From a bacterium (GTDB lineage Bacteria; Bacillota; Clostridia; Lachnospirales; Lachnospiraceae): a stretch of DNA of 38,033 bases. The notes beneath the pieces are model-generated. The model was not told where the DNA came from and searched no databases. It saw only the letters and a program-made list of their open reading frames with translations. Made by a program: the position numbers and the translations under genes. Below, in pieces: positions 25,152 through 33,680 of this stretch. The stretch's first letter is position 1. Every line of letters begins with the position of its first letter. Location of the stretch: positions 1-38,033 of the forward strand of contig JAQYOU010000157.1 of NCBI GenBank assembly GCA_028727105.1. The letters are read 5' to 3'.

Positions 25152-26393
25152 ATGAGAGGAGCAGGAAAAAAGAGAAGAACAAACAGCGGTTATCGGCATG
25201 TGCTGGTCTGCCTGGGGCTTTGTATCATGATCACAGGGTGTTTTTTGCGTTTGAATCAACGGTATCGAGACATGAATCGTGAAAAGTATGCCAAAAAATT
25301 GAATTACTACAGCGCGTGCATGAAGCGGGAAAAAAGATGGATCGCAGGGCAGCAGTCGGTGGAGGGGGCTTTGTGTCTGTACGAAATCACGGAGAGCGCA
25401 AAAGGGACGGTGGTTCCGTATTTTTCCTGTCAGGCTGCCCTTGGCTTGCTGGCCGGAACGCCCACGGAGGAAGAATTGCACATGGTGGCGGATTATCTGT
25501 CGTGGCATGCAAAGGAACTGGTCAAACACGAGGGGATCGTCAGTGATCAGGAGATCATAGAGGGGAAGCTGGTGTCAAAGAAAACACAGGATTCCGTGGA
25601 TTCGTACCTGGCACTGTATTTCACTTTGCTGGCAACGTATGCCAGGAAGGGCGGGGATCTCAGTGAGATTCCCGATGCAGAGAAATCGGTAGAGACAGGG
25701 ACTCGGAAACTGGCAGAGCTCACAAACAGAGGTCTGACGAAGGTGTCGGAAACGAAGGAGATCTATTATTTTATGGACAATCTGGAGGTGTTAGAAGCGT
25801 ATGAAAACATGGATGTGCTGATGAATTCCGGTGACCGGTCCGTGGAAGCATGGGATCAGAAAGAGCAGATCACAGACTTTTTTTATGAAAACAAGGCGAA
25901 AAGTAAAAAAGCGATCAGAGCCGTCTTTTGGAACGAAGGAGACCGGCGATTTGAGGTTGGTGCGGATGTGGGATTTCATGCGCTGGAATTTCGGGGGATG
26001 GATAAACTGTATCCCGATGCGGTCGCACAGGTATATCCCCTTGCATGCGGGGTGGAGCTCATAGAGAAAGAGAACGAACAGGTATTGTATGAGCAGCTTT
26101 CCAAGCAGCATGCGTGGGTCACGCTGGAGCAGGGAACAACCTTTGAATGGCCGGTTCTTTCGTATATCGCCCTTCAGATGGGAGATGTGCGTGCAGCGGA
26201 GACGTATGTAAAGAATTACTACAGGAAATACAACGAGGACAGAAGCTATCCCTATAAGGTGACCGACGCGGCCTGGGTGGTAAGAACGTGCGGAGGGTTA
26301 TATGACTACTATGAAGAGAAAGCAGACAGGGATCTTGTGGATGCGATCTGCGAACGGATAGAAAATATAACAGGAAAGCAGGAATCGAAATGA
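25152..26393 (+). CDS. Membrane-anchored putative glycoside-hydrolase-like (alpha/alpha barrel) protein, 413 aa
   Basis: One N-terminal membrane anchor is present (HVLVCLGLCIMITGCFL, about 16-32). The remainder is almost wholly helical, with repeated aromatic/acidic helices (QQSVEGALCLYEI, YFSCQAALGLLAG, DSYLALYFTLLATYA, EIYYFMDNLEVLEAYENM, FEWPVLSYIALQMGD, DAAWVVRTCGGLYDYYEE). This repeat pattern suggests an (alpha/alpha)6 toroid like GH8-type proteins found in polysaccharide operons (YdaJ, PssZ). The fold call is inferential and I cannot place the catalytic residues. ATG 25152 has GGAGA upstream; TTG 25140 is the alternative. The stop overlaps wecB (ATGA). Confidence 0.55.
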   Translation: MRGAGKKRRTNSGYRHVLVCLGLCIMITGCFLRLNQRYRDMNREKYAKKLNYYSACMKREKRWIAGQQSVEGALCLYEITESAKGTVVPYFSCQAALGLLAGTPTEEELHMVADYLSWHAKELVKHEGIVSDQEIIEGKLVSKKTQDSVDSYLALYFTLLATYARKGGDLSEIPDAEKSVETGTRKLAELTNRGLTKVSETKEIYYFMDNLEVLEAYENMDVLMNSGDRSVEAWDQKEQITDFFYENKAKSKKAIRAVFWNEGDRRFEVGADVGFHALEFRGMDKLYPDAVAQVYPLACGVELIEKENEQVLYEQLSKQHAWVTLEQGTTFEWPVLSYIALQMGDVRAAETYVKNYYRKYNEDRSYPYKVTDAAWVVRTCGGLYDYYEEKADRDLVDAICERIENITGKQESK

Positions 26394-27505
26394 TCAAAGT
26401 CATGAGTGTGTTTGGAACAAGGCCGGAAGCCATCAAAATGTGCCCACTTGTCAAGCGGCTGGAACAGGATCCGGAGGTCAAAAGCATCGTTTGCCTGACC
26501 GGGCAGCACCGGGAAATGCTTTGGCAGGTGATCGATATCTTCGGGATCCGGGTTCGGTATAACCTGGATATCATGCAGCCCGGGCAGACCCTTACAACGA
26601 TCACTACCTCCATACTGGAAAAGATGGAACAAATCCTGAAGAAAGAGCGGCCGGACATCGTGCTGGTGCACGGAGACACCACCACATCCTTTGCAGCTGC
26701 TCTGGCTGCATTTTATCAGCAGATCCCGGTGGGACATGTGGAAGCGGGTCTTCGAACCTTTGACAGATATTCGCCTTTCCCGGAGGAGATGAACCGGTGC
26801 CTGACCGGCAGGATCGCCGGGCTGCATTTTGCACCAACCGAAAACAACAAAAAAAATCTGGAAAACGAGAACATCACCACCGGTGTCTATGTGACCGGAA
26901 ATACGGTCATCGATGCCTTTGCAACGACCGTCAGGGATGACTACGAATACAAAGACGAGGACTTAAAGAAGATCGATCTGACGCAAAAGCGACTGATCTT
27001 AATGACTGCGCACCGGAGAGAAAATTTGGGAGAGCCGCTGGAACAGATCTGCAGGGCAGTGAAACGGATCGTTGTGGATTTTCCGGATGTGGCAGTTATC
27101 TATCCGGTCCATATGAATCCAGCGGTCCGGGAAACCGCGGAACGGATCCTGGGCGGGACGGACCGCATCCACCTGATCAAACCGCTGGATGTAGAGGATA
27201 TGCATAATCTTATGGCAAGGAGTTATTTCGTCATGACGGATTCCGGCGGATTGCAGGAGGAGGCCCCGGCCTGTGGCGTGCCGGTGCTGGTTCTTCGAAC
27301 CGAGACCGAGCGCCCGGAAGCAGCCGAAGCCGGAACGGTCAAGGTGGTCGGTGTGGAGGAAGACAGCATTTATGACCATGCGAGGCGCCTTCTGACAGAT
27401 CACACCGCATACGAACAGATGGCAAAGGCAGTGAATCCTTACGGGGATGGCCACGCCGGTGAGCGGATCGCAGGGATTTTGAGGGAGTGGTGGAAGGAAT
27501 CTTAG
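26390..27505 (+). CDS. wecB: UDP-N-acetylglucosamine 2-epimerase (non-hydrolysing), 371 aa
   Basis: A complete non-hydrolysing UDP-GlcNAc 2-epimerase, making UDP-ManNAc. Visible signatures include VFGTRPEAIKMCPLV at the N terminus, CLTGQHREML, VLVHGDTTTSFAAALAAF, GHVEAGLRTFDRYSPFPEEMNR, the LMTAHRRENLG strand, YPVHMNPAV and MTDSGGLQEEAPACGVPVL with VLRTETERPEA near the C terminus. These are the substrate and UDP contacts of the GT-B-like fold. The length is normal. Its ATG overlaps the previous stop (ATGA), showing that it belongs to the polysaccharide operon and probably supplies ManNAc for the GT2 synthase. Confidence 0.96.
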   Translation: MIKVMSVFGTRPEAIKMCPLVKRLEQDPEVKSIVCLTGQHREMLWQVIDIFGIRVRYNLDIMQPGQTLTTITTSILEKMEQILKKERPDIVLVHGDTTTSFAAALAAFYQQIPVGHVEAGLRTFDRYSPFPEEMNRCLTGRIAGLHFAPTENNKKNLENENITTGVYVTGNTVIDAFATTVRDDYEYKDEDLKKIDLTQKRLILMTAHRRENLGEPLEQICRAVKRIVVDFPDVAVIYPVHMNPAVRETAERILGGTDRIHLIKPLDVEDMHNLMARSYFVMTDSGGLQEEAPACGVPVLVLRTETERPEAAEAGTVKVVGVEEDSIYDHARRLLTDHTAYEQMAKAVNPYGDGHAGERIAGILREWWKES

Positions 27506-27622
27506 ACAAATAGAAAGAATCACAGACGCTTAGGCAGAATCAATCCTGAATCATGAATATTTGGCCCAATAAGTGGATATGGTAAAAAGAAAGAAGCAAA
27601 AACCATATTGGAGGGTGCAAAC

Positions 27623-30600
27623 ATGAAACGAAAAGGAGTGAGTAAACGGATTGGGGCAATCCTGCTTGCGACCATTCTGTCGATCAGCATGGCCGGATTT
27701 CAAAACGGGATTGTTCGAGCGGAAACCGGTGAGGAACTACCGGTAGCAGAAATGCCTGTAGTGGAAGAAGAAAAACCGGCAGAAGAAACTCCTACAGAAC
27801 GAGAAAACATCGGTGATGAAGCGACTACTGATGAAGAGATTACCGGTGAAGAGACCACCGACGAAGAGACTACTGGTGGGGAGACTACTGATGAAGCGAT
27901 CACCGATGAAGAGACTACCGGCGGAGAGACCAACGGTGAAGAGACCACTGGCGATGTGACTGACGATGATAAAACCATTGATGATGAAACAACCAGTGAT
28001 GTGACTGACGACGAAGAAACCACTGACGAAGAAATTTCTGACGATGAGGAACTGACCACCGGGGAACTCGCTGCCAAACAGGCTGCAGAGGAAGAGGCAC
28101 GTCTGGCTGCCGAAGAAGAAGCACGCCTGGCTGCTGAGAAAGAGGCTGCACGTATCAGAGAAGAGCTTCTGGCAACTTCTCCCGAGATCATTGCACAGCA
28201 GACCAATGATACTGTGACCGTTTATGTGAATGCCCCCGAAGGAGCATTCCCCGGCGGCACACATGTTGTGATCACTCCGGTGCATCAGACGAATGCGCTC
28301 GCGGATGCAATTGACAGTGTAGAGACTACTGAAGATCTGGTGGCTTTTGATATCACCTTCTATGATATTGACGGCAATGAGATTCAGCCTCGCGACGGCT
28401 ATACCGTCAATGTTTCTTTTGAACTGACCGCAGCCAGTGAACTGGCACGGGACGATGCTACACTACAGGTCTACCATGTAGACGATGCGCAGAATGCTAC
28501 CCCCGTTGGGGACGAGATTCCTTCAAGCAGTGACGGTGTTGAGGTTAGCGTTGAGGCGGAGAGCTTCTCTGTGTATGCGGTAGTCATTACGCAAAGTGAT
28601 AATAAGGGAAAAATTACTGGCTCTATCACAGATGGCGTGGGTGAGATTCAGGTGAATGCTCCGAACGGCTTCAATCAGAAGTGGGCTTTTATCGCAAAAG
28701 ACGGCACAGATGTCTCCAGTGAAAGCAAAAACAAGTTTTTCTTTTGGAATGCCGAAAACGGTAAGGCAGGAATAAAGGGCAAGGACCAGGATGGAAAGGA
28801 ATGGTGGATAGAGGCAACCGGTAAAAAAGAAGGCGTGTTTGGTTGGGTAGATGCAGGTGGCTGGACCAGCGAGGTTGCGGTGACGGCATCTGTCAATGTT
28901 CCGGCTGGCGACTATACCTTGCAGTACAGCTATGTTCCACTAGGATCTTTTAAATCAAAAACAATCGATTATACCATTACCATATATGCGACCGCGCATG
29001 ATGTGACCTTTGATCCCAATGGCGGCAGCCTGAAGGAAACGACGCAGACAGTAAATCAGGGTGAAAAAGCAACTGAGTGGATTCCCACCCGCGAAGGCTA
29101 TGTATTCCTCGGCTGGTATGATGGTAAGAACAAATACGATTTCAGTACACCTGTTACCGCTGATCTTACCCTGACCGCTAAATGGGGAAAAAATCACAAC
29201 GCTGAATTTTACCTCTTGAAGAATGTGAATGTCATTCCTTTGGAAAATGGTTCTACGCAGTATACTGCTCAGAATTATACCGCTAAGGATTTAGAGAACA
29301 TGGTAGGTGTTGTTTCCGGTACGGCGTTTGTGGTGTTAGGTGATAAGATCGATGTTACCGGACTGAATATTGCCAAAGCTTTCCGGCCTGTTCAGGAAGT
29401 AATTAGTGACAAACCCACGGACAAATATCTGGAAACACTGATGGAGCAGATTCTTAAGAATCAGGGATATACGGAAAACTTTGAGAATTATGAAATTCTT
29501 TGGTATGTTGTTAAAAAAGCCGGCGGCACGTATCATGTAGATGGTGTGGTTTACGACAAGACGGCCAATTATAAAACGCTCACCTATGATGCAAATACCG
29601 CAGATTCCGTAACGGTTCCCGATCGTATGGCATATCCGCTTGGATCTGAGGTATCAGTAGCGAATCAGACACCTTCCCGCGCAGGCTATACTTTCACGGG
29701 CTGGAACACGCAGGCTGATGGCACAGGTACTTCTTATAAGGCTGGTGAGACACTGAAACTCGACGTTGATACAACGCTGTATGCCCAGTGGAAGAAAAAC
29801 ACAAAGACGGATGTGAACTTCTATATCCAGCTTGATGGCACAGTCATGGACATTGATGGTGACATCGATCGCAGACCTGTCAATTTCTTCAGTGGCTCAG
29901 TTGCCCGGAGCACGATGAACGCTGATGTACCCACCAGCTTCGCGTATGCCGGTGACAAAGATCATGCGGCTGATGCGGATCGCACGATCCGGAGCACATA
30001 CCTTGGAAAAGATGCGTATGTCAAGGATTGTCCGGATGATGAATCTGTATTTGAGAAGCTGCGGACGGATGGTAAAACTTTGAAGTACTTCAACGATGAG
30101 GACTTCATACAGACACTGACCGCGGATAATTACGAAATATACTGGTATGTTGTTAAGTACGATACTGCCGACGGTTGGCACGTGGATGGTATTCTGCAGG
30201 AAAAGAGCCAGAACCCTGACGGAGATAACCCCGACGGCAATAACCCTGGCGGCGGAACCCCCGGTGGAGGAAACCCCGGTGGCGATAATCCCAGTGGTGG
30301 AACCCCTGGTGGCGGAACCCCTGGCGGTGGAAATTCCGGTGGCAATAATCCCGGTGGCGATAATCCTGGTGGTGGAAATCCCGGTGGCGGAAATTCCGGT
30401 GGTGGAACTGCTCCGACTTCCGGTCCCGGCACTATAGAGATCCCGGAGGCTGATACTCCGTTAGCACCGAAGCCTGGTGACGACAGTAACAACGATGACG
30501 GCAATGTTCCTTCCGATCACGATGACAGCGACGAGATCACTGAGATCGAAGATGAGGACGTACCGATTACAGACGGAACTGACATTGATGACGAAGATGC

Positions 30601-30790
30601 ACCGCTTTCAGATATATCGGATGAGGACGATGATGCAGACATTACAAGCATCGACGATGAGGACACCCCGTTAAGCGATAACCCGTTGACCGGTGATAGC
30701 GATTCTGTTCTTTGGGTTGTAATGGCAGCACTCGCAGCATTTGGTATCACAGCAGCAGCTGTAACAGGAAAACGTAAAAGAGAAGAGTAA
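27623..30790 (+). CDS. Large repeat-containing cell-wall surface protein with NPLTG sorting signal, 1055 aa
   Basis: The signal peptide is RIGAILLATILSISMAGFQ (about 9-27). Residues about 40-150 are an acidic Thr/Glu/Asp tandem-repeat stalk, followed by an Ala/Glu helix (about 150-180). Two InlB B-repeat (Listeria-Bacteroides) domains, FDPNGGSL...FLGWYDG (about 460-523) and YDANTADS...FTGWNTQ (about 650-727), alternate with two copies of a domain starting FYLLKN or FYIQLD and ending WYVVK...HVDG (about 527-640 and 730-853). A Pro-Gly-Gly-rich linker (about 870-930) and an acidic region lead to NPLTGDSDS, a hydrophobic helix and KRKREE, a complete sortase signal. GGAGGGTG precedes ATG 27623. 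The convergent sortase B gene is the likely anchoring enzyme. Confidence 0.88.
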   Translation: MKRKGVSKRIGAILLATILSISMAGFQNGIVRAETGEELPVAEMPVVEEEKPAEETPTERENIGDEATTDEEITGEETTDEETTGGETTDEAITDEETTGGETNGEETTGDVTDDDKTIDDETTSDVTDDEETTDEEISDDEELTTGELAAKQAAEEEARLAAEEEARLAAEKEAARIREELLATSPEIIAQQTNDTVTVYVNAPEGAFPGGTHVVITPVHQTNALADAIDSVETTEDLVAFDITFYDIDGNEIQPRDGYTVNVSFELTAASELARDDATLQVYHVDDAQNATPVGDEIPSSSDGVEVSVEAESFSVYAVVITQSDNKGKITGSITDGVGEIQVNAPNGFNQKWAFIAKDGTDVSSESKNKFFFWNAENGKAGIKGKDQDGKEWWIEATGKKEGVFGWVDAGGWTSEVAVTASVNVPAGDYTLQYSYVPLGSFKSKTIDYTITIYATAHDVTFDPNGGSLKETTQTVNQGEKATEWIPTREGYVFLGWYDGKNKYDFSTPVTADLTLTAKWGKNHNAEFYLLKNVNVIPLENGSTQYTAQNYTAKDLENMVGVVSGTAFVVLGDKIDVTGLNIAKAFRPVQEVISDKPTDKYLETLMEQILKNQGYTENFENYEILWYVVKKAGGTYHVDGVVYDKTANYKTLTYDANTADSVTVPDRMAYPLGSEVSVANQTPSRAGYTFTGWNTQADGTGTSYKAGETLKLDVDTTLYAQWKKNTKTDVNFYIQLDGTVMDIDGDIDRRPVNFFSGSVARSTMNADVPTSFAYAGDKDHAADADRTIRSTYLGKDAYVKDCPDDESVFEKLRTDGKTLKYFNDEDFIQTLTADNYEIYWYVVKYDTADGWHVDGILQEKSQNPDGDNPDGNNPGGGTPGGGNPGGDNPSGGTPGGGTPGGGNSGGNNPGGDNPGGGNPGGGNSGGGTAPTSGPGTIEIPEADTPLAPKPGDDSNNDDGNVPSDHDDSDEITEIEDEDVPITDGTDIDDEDAPLSDISDEDDDADITSIDDEDTPLSDNPLTGDSDSVLWVVMAALAAFGITAAAVTGKRKREE
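27810..28055 (+). repeat. Degenerate tandem repeat encoding Thr/Glu/Asp-rich stalk
   Basis: Units of roughly 15-30 bases built from GAAGAGACTAC-type and GATGAAGAG-type words recur many times and encode TDEETTGGE-like peptides. Such repeats can expand or contract by slippage. The opposite strand carries long open frames here only because of the repeat composition. Confidence 0.75.
30220..30415 (+). repeat. Tandem repeat encoding Pro-Gly-Gly-(Gly)-x linker
   Basis: About a dozen units of roughly 12-15 bases of the form CCYGGTGGYGGAAAY or CCYGGTGGCGATAAT encode PGGGN, PGGGT or PGGDN peptides. This is a flexible wall-spanning linker just before the acidic region and sorting signal. It is likely to vary in unit number between strains. 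Confidence 0.8.
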
Positions 30791-30800
30791 TCATGATTTC

Positions 30801-30834
30801 AAGCCGCAGTACTGAATATTCAGTACTGCGGCTT
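30801..30834. terminator. Bidirectional terminator between surface protein and sortase genes
   Basis: A perfect palindrome with 15-base arms (AAGCCGCAGTACTGA and complement) around ATAT lies between two convergent genes. T-rich tails are weak on both sides, but position and stem strength support a shared terminator. Confidence 0.8.
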
Positions 30835-30855
30835 GTGTTATACATCGATCGTTCG

Positions 30856-31728
30856 TTACTGTTCATTTGTGAAAGCTGCGGTGTCTGGTTGATTTGGTTT
30901 TTCAGTGGCAACCAGTACGCTGTGCACGATCATGCGCTGTGAGTGCCCGGTGCCGGTGCAGGTAGACAGGGTAAGAAAAAAAGGGTCTGCCGGAGGAATG
31001 ATACCGGTATCATATGCTGCACAGGAAAGGGAATAGTCAAGAAAGGCCTGCTTTTTCTCAGCAGAATGGATACCGACATCATAGCTGATGCCGTCAGGAT
31101 CCCCGCGGAATGCAGCATAGATCTCGTACACATAAATATTGTCGGGTGTACAGATGTAAATGTAAGGGTGCTTTTCCCAGACGTCTTTATCTACATAGGT
31201 CTTGAGTGCAGAGAACATGGTCTGATTCAAAAGCCGATGCCCGTAAAGGATCGTATTGAATTCTTTGAACGGATCTTTTACACGGTAATCTGCAAAAATA
31301 GCGCCTACCAGACTGGACTCCCGCTGGCTGGTATGCTCCAGATAGTACTGATTATCACCGTGCTGACAGATGGGGTAAGAGATATTGGTGCCGGGAATCA
31401 CAATCCATCCGATGATCTCATCGTTGACGGATAAAAGCGCGTCAAAATCACAATTGGCAAAATAGGAGCGGGCATCCTCAATCAGCGGATCAGAAGGATG
31501 CTCCGGGGTTTCAGCAGCATCGTTTGAAACAGAGGGGGTGGTCTGAGGCAGAACGGGCGCTTTCGCGTCCGAGGCATCCGCAACACCAAACAGCTCTTCC
31601 ATCTGGCTGCTGGAGGACGATTCACCGACATAATCCGTGACCCGCAGGCCGATCTGAAACAGACTGACTGCCAGCAGACAAATACATGCGATGATAAAAA
31701 CGATTCTTGTTTTACTGTATTTCTTCAT
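30856..31728 (-). CDS. srtB: Class B sortase, 290 aa
   Basis: An N-terminal signal anchor (IVFIIACICLLAVSLFQIG, about 9-27) and a Ser/Pro-rich linker lead to the sortase domain. It starts ANCDFDALLSVNDEIIGWIV, followed by PGTNISYPICQHGDNQYYLEH, SSLVGAIFADYR, the catalytic His in NTILYGHRLLN, the Cys in FFLTLSTCTGTG and the Arg in HSQRMIVHSVLV. The long helix between the His and Cys motifs (KTYVDKDVWEKHPYIYIC) and the overall layout mark class B. The ATG at 31728 has AGGAAGGTG upstream; the reading from 31854 lacks support. It is convergent with the NPLTG surface protein and divergent from the Cys/His-repeat protein gene. Class B sortases of Clostridia (for example C. difficile) use S/P/N-P-x-TG-like signals, so NPLTG fits. 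Confidence 0.95.
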   Translation of the reverse strand: MKKYSKTRIVFIIACICLLAVSLFQIGLRVTDYVGESSSSSQMEELFGVADASDAKAPVLPQTTPSVSNDAAETPEHPSDPLIEDARSYFANCDFDALLSVNDEIIGWIVIPGTNISYPICQHGDNQYYLEHTSQRESSLVGAIFADYRVKDPFKEFNTILYGHRLLNQTMFSALKTYVDKDVWEKHPYIYICTPDNIYVYEIYAAFRGDPDGISYDVGIHSAEKKQAFLDYSLSCAAYDTGIIPPADPFFLTLSTCTGTGHSQRMIVHSVLVATEKPNQPDTAAFTNEQ

Positions 31729-31833
31729 ATTCTTTACACCTTCCTGCCATAAAAGCGGATAGACATGGTATCGGACACAAAAAGAAAGAATAATGTAAAC
31801 GACTGCTTTTGATATTATATGCCATAGAAAGTA

Positions 31834-31857
31834 GAGTATACTCTTGGTTTGCAAGAG
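31834..31857. promoter_or_regulatory. Overlapping dyads in the srtB/Cys-His protein intergenic region
   Basis: A 12-base palindrome AGAGTATACTCT (31834-31845), containing a TATACT -10-like hexamer, overlaps a hairpin-forming CTCTTG-GTTTG-CAAGAG (about 31841-31857). It lies 33 bases before ATG 31890 and could be an operator at the promoter. No clear -35 was found. Confidence 0.35.
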
Positions 31858-31889
31858 TTACACTATTTTTTATGTTTAAAGGAGGTAAA

Positions 31890-33533
31890 ATGAAAAGAAA
31901 CGAGATTGGTAAAAGAGTAGCAGTATGTCTGACGACATTTGCAATGGTGTTCGGCATGACCGGATTTCAGGCGGAGATCGCAAAAGCAGATGTCACAGAG
32001 GAAACGTCAGAGGAGACCCGTGTACTGACCTGTGAGAAGACAGAGCACCAGCATACGGATGCCTGCTATGGAAAAAAACTGATCTGCCAGCTTGACAATC
32101 ATACTCATGATGACTCTTGTGAAAAACTGATCTTAATTTGCGACACTGAGGAACACTCACACGAGCAGGCCGGAGAAGTCTACAAGGAATGTAAGATCCG
32201 GGAGCATACGCATACAGATAGCTGTTATAAAATGAAAAAGAAACATTGGTGGGGAAAAAAGGAAAAGGTTTTGGTTTGCTGCCAGGAGGCGCACACCCAT
32301 CAGGAAGGTGTGTGCTGCGGATATGTAGCAGATCAGAAACTGGTGTGCAAGCATCATCTCAGCTGCTTGTTTGGAAAACATGGTAAAGACTGTTATAAGG
32401 ACATTTTCTGTACAAAACAGAACCACACCCACACAGACAGCTGCTATGAAAAACAGTTGACCTGCAAGAAGCATGTTCACAGCGATGCATGTTATGATAA
32501 TCATGCACTGATCTGCACGGAGGAGGAGCATACGCATACGGATGAATGTTACACTTCTGTGCCGGCATCCTATAAGGTTTCCTATTATATGCTGAAGCCA
32601 GGTATTGCTTTGCCGAGTGGAACGGTCAGTGACCCGACAGAACACTGGATCGACATGAACACATCCATTCAGGTAAAGACAGATCCAAAGGGTTCCACCA
32701 CCGATAAGGAACTGATCTCAAAAGTATTGGGAACCTCTGAGGACGTATTAAAGGCATATGACAAGACACTGGAATACAATGGTATCGTTTATACCTATGC
32801 GAAAGCAGAAGTATTCCGTATCATGAAAGAGAGTGACTACGCGAAGGTCGGTTACCATGCAGACTGCCGGATGATCCGCGGTTACAGTGATCAGGACGTG
32901 GTACCGTATGCGGAGAATGATGTATTTGTTTTGTATGTGGATGAAGACGGAACCGTGATCGATAAAGAGTATCTGATTGCTGAGGATGGAAAGATCACAG
33001 TCACCAGGCAGCTGGATGAGAACTTTGACAAGGTAAAAGATGGAAAATACTATGGTTTCTCTCATTGGACGGATGAGGACGGAAACGCGGTAGAAGTAAA
33101 CGGAACGATTGATGTGGGCGACAAAAAAGCTATCGTCCTGAAAGCCAACTATGAAGAACTGACGCTTGCACGCTACTTCCTTCTGTATAAAGACAGAAAC
33201 GAAGAACTTCCGGTTGAAAACGTAGATGATCCTGTGATCAAATATACAAAGGCAAAAATATACGGTGCGTTGACCAAGGCCGTTGTGACTTATGAAGAAA
33301 ACGGAACACTGGCAATCGCAGATGACGGATACACCACAGTGGAGGATTATATCCGAAAAGGCCCGTCTGTGGAAGAGATTAAGCAGTTGCTGATCGAAGC
33401 CGGCTATTCGGAAGAAGACATCGAGCGCTATGGTCTGACGATCGACTGGTTCCGAACGATGTCCTACTCTCATGAGGATTACTACCATGTAGACGGTCGT
33501 GTGATCGCAACCAAGGATGTCAACGAAGCGTAG
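31890..33533 (+). CDS. Secreted Cys/His-repeat surface protein, 547 aa
   Basis: The signal peptide is RVAVCLTTFAMVFGMTGFQA (about 9-28), very like that of the 27623 protein. Residues about 45-225 hold about eight repeats of the form C-x(3-4)-H-x-H-(T/S/D)-D-(A/S)-C-(Y/E), for example TEHQHTDACYGKKLIC, NHTHTDSCYEKQLTC and EEHTHTDECY. The dense Cys/His pattern suggests metal binding or disulfide-linked modules. The C-terminal part has two copies of the domain also seen in the 27623 protein, opening SYYMLKPG (about 231) and ARYFLLYKDR (about 427); the last ends DWFRTMSYSHEDYYHVDGR. There is no sorting signal or membrane anchor, so it is probably secreted or held by another protein. AAAGGAGG precedes ATG 31890. 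Confidence 0.8.
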   Translation: MKRNEIGKRVAVCLTTFAMVFGMTGFQAEIAKADVTEETSEETRVLTCEKTEHQHTDACYGKKLICQLDNHTHDDSCEKLILICDTEEHSHEQAGEVYKECKIREHTHTDSCYKMKKKHWWGKKEKVLVCCQEAHTHQEGVCCGYVADQKLVCKHHLSCLFGKHGKDCYKDIFCTKQNHTHTDSCYEKQLTCKKHVHSDACYDNHALICTEEEHTHTDECYTSVPASYKVSYYMLKPGIALPSGTVSDPTEHWIDMNTSIQVKTDPKGSTTDKELISKVLGTSEDVLKAYDKTLEYNGIVYTYAKAEVFRIMKESDYAKVGYHADCRMIRGYSDQDVVPYAENDVFVLYVDEDGTVIDKEYLIAEDGKITVTRQLDENFDKVKDGKYYGFSHWTDEDGNAVEVNGTIDVGDKKAIVLKANYEELTLARYFLLYKDRNEELPVENVDDPVIKYTKAKIYGALTKAVVTYEENGTLAIADDGYTTVEDYIRKGPSVEEIKQLLIEAGYSEEDIERYGLTIDWFRTMSYSHEDYYHVDGRVIATKDVNEA

Positions 33534-33562
33534 GATTACAATCCTCTGAAATGCCATAAAAT

Positions 33563-33611
33563 GAGTGTCCGTCTCTAAGGAATAACCTTGGGGCGGGCGC
33601 TTGTTTTGTTA
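33563..33611 (+). terminator. Rho-independent terminator after the Cys/His-repeat protein gene
   Basis: The stem formed by 33563-33580 and 33586-33603, with one bulged T and several G-U pairs, closes on loop AATAA and is followed by the T-rich run TTGTTTTGTT. Confidence 0.8.
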
Positions 33612-33680
33612 CAAAGCTGAGTTGGAAGAGTATAATGAACATAGCTATGCAAAAAGGGCATAGGATAAAGGAAGGCATGT

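Noticed and set aside
27800-28060. CRISPR-like repeats
   Set aside because: Units are short, degenerate, in frame and lack unique spacers; they are protein-coding repeats. No other spaced repeats were seen in the window.
27700-28285. Long minus-strand open frames rich in Ser/Val and Phe across the surface-protein gene
   Set aside because: They are complements of the Thr/Glu-encoding tandem repeat; no ribosome site and composition is non-protein-like.
30130-30504. Minus-strand open frame encoding Pro/Gly-rich repeats
   Set aside because: It mirrors the PGG-encoding repeat on the plus strand and has no independent start signal.
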